This document shows, piece after piece, positions 61,491-64,000 of a DNA stretch of 64,000 nt (positions are counted from its first letter, which is position 1; the number at the start of each line of letters is the position of its first letter). Below the pieces are notes generated by a model. That model made no database searches and was not told the DNA's origin. It saw nothing but the letters and a program-made list of their open reading frames with translations. The stretch lies in assembly GCA_965215705.1 (NCBI GenBank), contig CBDCEE010000003.1:1391247-1455246 (forward strand). Direction: 5' to 3'. The DNA is from JAAXPZ01 sp965215705. Its GTDB lineage: Bacteria; Campylobacterota; Campylobacteria; Campylobacterales; Sulfurovaceae. A program made the translations under genes and the position numbers.

Positions 61491-62960
61491 TTATGATTCT
61501 TTGGGAGGCTCTCTGTTCTCGCGCTTTTTTTCTATCTTTTCCCGATTGGCACGCTTGAGCCGTCTGAGTCTGATCTGCCGCTGGATCTCTCTAAACTGCT
61601 TGGAGTTCTCTTCCGTCAGAGAGACACTGGAGTGCTCGATATCATCGCCATACTCAATCTCTAGCAGATCAGATTTGCTCATAGAGATCTTCTGAGACGG
61701 GAAGACAGAGCGGTGACCCAGCACCAGAAAGCTGATCACGATGGAGACTGCAGCGTAGTGTGCCACATCCATCCCGAAAAGCTCCATAGCCATGATAGTA
61801 GCTGCGATAGGGGCATTGGTGGCAGCAGCAAGTACGGAGACAAACCCAAGGGCAGCAAAAAGTGTAAGCTGATGTTCCCCTCCAAAAAGCCCACCGAAGA
61901 GATGTCCACTGGTGGCTCCAATATAGAAGATCGGTGTCACGATACCTCCGCTTCCCCCAGAGCCTAATGTGACAGCCGTATAAAATATCTTCATGATGAA
62001 TGCATACCAGGGTATATCCTGTCCGGCACTACTCTCAAGTCGCATTGCTTGGGCAATAGTATCGAGTCCCAAGCCAAAGAATCTATCACCCACCGCAAAG
62101 GAGAGTAGCACCAATAGTAAGCCGGCTAAAAAAGCTTTTTTGTAGGGGTCCATCTTTAGCTTTTGGACGATATGCTCTATCTGTTTGAGTGTGGCAACAA
62201 TCAGGTAGGCCACAAGACCGAAAAATACCCCACCAAGCATGACTTTCATGATAAGTACGATATCGATAAAATAGTGTTGAAAATAGCTGATATCATAGTA
62301 GGTATAGGTCGCACCCAGATACTGCGCGGTAAAAAAAGCAGTAAATCCAGCCACGATAGATGGTAGTAGCAGATCATACATCAATGTGCCTACGATGAGC
62401 ACTTCTACGCCGAAGATGGCTCCAGCGATAGGGGTGCCAAAGACAGTAGCAAAGCCAGCACTGATCCCACATACGACCAGTTTTTTACGGTCTTTTTTGG
62501 AGAATCCCAAAAAATCAGAGATGGCTGAGGCGGTACCTGCACCGATCTGGGCTCCAGGGCCCTCTTTTCCTGCAGAACCACCGGTAAAAAGGGTGACTAC
62601 CGTAGCCAAGAGTTTTACAGGGATAACGGCAAGATCTATCTTGCCATCTTTTTTGTGTACGGCTTCTATGACCTTTTCTGTGCCGTGTCCTTTGGCATCT
62701 GGTGCAAAGGTACGAACAATCCAGACACTGAACATCAGTCCCAGTGGCAACAAATAGTAGAAGTGAAAAGGGAAGATGCCTTGATGTGCCTCAGAGTAGT
62801 GTAATAGTTTAAGAAAAATAGTAACAATACCACCAATGAGCACACCTATGACAGCAGACAGAAATGTCCACTTTGCAACACTAGCAATGATGGAGGATTG
62901 TTCAACGAGTCTTCTGGAGGTTTTCATCAGCTTTTCTTTTCGGCAACTAGATTCTTTCAT
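61491..62960 (-). CDS. ClC-family chloride channel or antiporter
   Basis: ATG at 62960 (GGAG seven bases before) is preferred to an upstream one at 63014. The 489-residue protein has the ClC selectivity motifs GSAGKEGPGAQIG and SGGIVTPIFYIGATSG, about ten membrane segments and a basic C-terminus (RQIRLRRLKRANREKIEKKR) without CBS domains. GKEGP keeps the gating Glu. It may exchange chloride or fluoride-like ions with protons. Confidence 0.9.
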   Translation of the reverse strand: MKESSCRKEKLMKTSRRLVEQSSIIASVAKWTFLSAVIGVLIGGIVTIFLKLLHYSEAHQGIFPFHFYYLLPLGLMFSVWIVRTFAPDAKGHGTEKVIEAVHKKDGKIDLAVIPVKLLATVVTLFTGGSAGKEGPGAQIGAGTASAISDFLGFSKKDRKKLVVCGISAGFATVFGTPIAGAIFGVEVLIVGTLMYDLLLPSIVAGFTAFFTAQYLGATYTYYDISYFQHYFIDIVLIMKVMLGGVFFGLVAYLIVATLKQIEHIVQKLKMDPYKKAFLAGLLLVLLSFAVGDRFFGLGLDTIAQAMRLESSAGQDIPWYAFIMKIFYTAVTLGSGGSGGIVTPIFYIGATSGHLFGGLFGGEHQLTLFAALGFVSVLAAATNAPIAATIMAMELFGMDVAHYAAVSIVISFLVLGHRSVFPSQKISMSKSDLLEIEYGDDIEHSSVSLTEENSKQFREIQRQIRLRRLKRANREKIEKKRENREPPKES

Positions 62961-63039
62961 TATAGCACTCCAAAGATGATAGAGATATGAAATTTTGGCT
63001 CTATTAGGGCTCATTTGTATTTATATAGTCAATTTTTGG

Positions 63040-63045
63040 TATAAT
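63040..63045 (+). promoter_or_regulatory. argD -10 element
   Basis: TATAAT 45 bases before the argD ATG at 63091, preceded by T-rich sequence. A small hairpin GAACG/CGTTC (63059-63073) lies in the leader. Confidence 0.45.
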
Positions 63046-63090
63046 CACTCCAATTTAGAACGTTAAGCGTTCACAGTAAGGAAATAGAAA

Positions 63091-64000
63091 ATGACGATAG
63101 CTGCATTGGATCAAGCATTTGTACTCTCCTCCTATGGTCGAAACAGTACAAGCTTTGCAGAGGGGAAAGGTGCAAAACTCTATGATGACAACGGCAAAGA
63201 GTACATCGATTTTGCCTCTGGTATCGGAGTGAGCAGTGTAGGGCATGGCAACCCGGTATTGACAGAAGCGATCTGTGCACAGGCAAAAGCACTGATCCAT
63301 ACCTCCAATCTGCAGGTCATCGCACCGCAGGCGGAGCTGGCAGAGCAGATCGTCACACTCAGTGGCTATGACATGCGTTGTTTCTTTGGAAACTCCGGAG
63401 CAGAAGCCAACGAGGCAGCGATCAAGATTGTCAGAAAGTATGGAGAGACACAGTTTGAGAAGAAACGTTACAAAGTGATCACGCTGGAGCACTCCTTTCA
63501 TGGCAGGACGATCACTACGGTTAAAGCCACAGGACAGGACAGTTTCCATACTCCACACTTCTCTCCCTATCCCGATGGCTTCTCCTATGTGAGCAAGATC
63601 GATGCAGTCTATGAAGCAATAGATGCAGAAACTGTAGCGGTGATGATCGAACTGGTACAAGGTGAAGGCGGTGTGCAGCCTTTTGAGAAAGAGGAGATAC
63701 AACACCTCGCCAAGACACTGAAGGAGAGAGGGATACTGCTGATCGTGGACGAGGTGCAGACAGGGGTGTATCGTACCGGAGCATTTCTCGCGTCCAACCT
63801 CTATGGGATCGAACCGGATGTGATCACGCTGGCAAAAGGTCTGGCAGGAGGCGTACCTATCGGTGTGGCAATGACCTCTCTCAAAGAGATCTTTGAACCG
63901 GGGGATCACGGGAGTACGTTTGGAGGCAACTTCTTGAGTACCCGTGCAGGGCTTGCGGTACTGGAAGTGCTGACAGAAGAGAAGGAGTCTGGAGCAATCG
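63091..64000 (+). CDS. argD: ArgD, acetylornithine aminotransferase (cut by window edge)
   Basis: Class III PLP transaminase of arginine synthesis. ATG at 63091 follows AAGGAA. Visible are YIDFASGIGVSSVGHGNP, FFGNSGAEANEAAIKIVRKYG, HSFHGRTITTVKATGQ, LIVDEVQTGVYRTG and the PLP lysine in ITLAKGLAGGVPIG. About 303 of some 390 residues are present. Paired with argB upstream it gives two steps of the arginine pathway. The gene runs off the right edge. Confidence 0.93.
   Translation, partial: MTIAALDQAFVLSSYGRNSTSFAEGKGAKLYDDNGKEYIDFASGIGVSSVGHGNPVLTEAICAQAKALIHTSNLQVIAPQAELAEQIVTLSGYDMRCFFGNSGAEANEAAIKIVRKYGETQFEKKRYKVITLEHSFHGRTITTVKATGQDSFHTPHFSPYPDGFSYVSKIDAVYEAIDAETVAVMIELVQGEGGVQPFEKEEIQHLAKTLKERGILLIVDEVQTGVYRTGAFLASNLYGIEPDVITLAKGLAGGVPIGVAMTSLKEIFEPGDHGSTFGGNFLSTRAGLAVLEVLTEEKESGAI

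Noticed and set aside
63055..63909. Minus-strand frame of 284 codons opposite argD
   Set aside because: Rich in Cys and His as expected of an antisense shadow; argD is well supported.

Overview
The window looks like the chromosome of a sulfur-oxidising, nitrate-respiring member of the Campylobacterota (Sulfurovum/Sulfurimonas type). Three things point there: a nap cluster in the order napA-G-H-B-F-x-L-D with no napC, a three-gene cytochrome bc1 operon whose petC carries two haem c sites, and a complete Sox thiosulfate-oxidation cluster. Genes are densely packed, often with 1-8 base overlaps. No rRNA, tRNA or CRISPR array was seen. The first gene is cut by the left edge and argD by the right edge.

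Region by region. 1-9.6 kb: periplasmic nitrate reductase operon on the minus strand, running on into a membrane protein and rsmE, with a lipoprotein cytochrome c upstream. 9.7-14.4 kb: queuosine-precursor transporter, moaA, petABC. 14.4-22 kb: housekeeping genes (mnmG, ribE, mnmD-like, pepD, trpB). 22-24 kb: an AT-rich island with an AlbA_2/Schlafen-type gene and a frameshifted TPR pseudogene. 24.2-27.4 kb: a bacterial phosphagen (arginine-type) kinase flanked by two copies of the apaH 3' end, apaH itself, and a REP-type (RAYT) transposase. 27.6-40.8 kb: a long plus-strand sulfur cluster, soxC-D-X-Y-Z-A-orf-B, then a cytochrome-thioredoxin fusion, MOSC, DsrE-like, SoxH-like hydrolase, rhodanese, a split YeeE/YedE thiosulfate-type transporter and a Sel1 protein. 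40.9-48.4 kb: mixed accessory genes (outer-membrane barrel, lipoprotein, FAD oxidoreductase, patatin, DNA glycosylase, orphan ParB, AraC, LysE). 48.5-57.4 kb: housekeeping (prmC, M48 protease, ABC-F, LysM/3D protein, thrC, argB, lpxK). 57.5-60.5 kb: a second accessory patch with a truncated DUF285 surface protein, an IS1595-type element, a candidate small RNA and an Abi_2/HEPN gene. 60.5-64 kb: EamA transporter, ClC channel, argD.

How it fits together. Electrons from thiosulfate (Sox) can enter the cytochrome c pool, the bc1 complex links quinol and cytochrome c, and Nap uses quinol for nitrate reduction. MoaA supplies molybdopterin needed by NapA and SoxC. The napA and petABC promoters each carry a near-identical CRP/FNR-type box centred exactly 41.5 bases upstream of the predicted start site, so one regulator probably co-controls nitrate respiration and the bc1 complex.

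The most interesting signals are the paired -41.5 boxes, a nested-hairpin small RNA with an intrinsic terminator converging on the Abi_2 toxin-like gene, the phosphagen kinase sitting between duplicated apaH tails, the decayed AlbA_2-TPR locus, a 20-base perfect palindrome before an orphan parB, and several REP-like hairpins that a RAYT transposase could act on.
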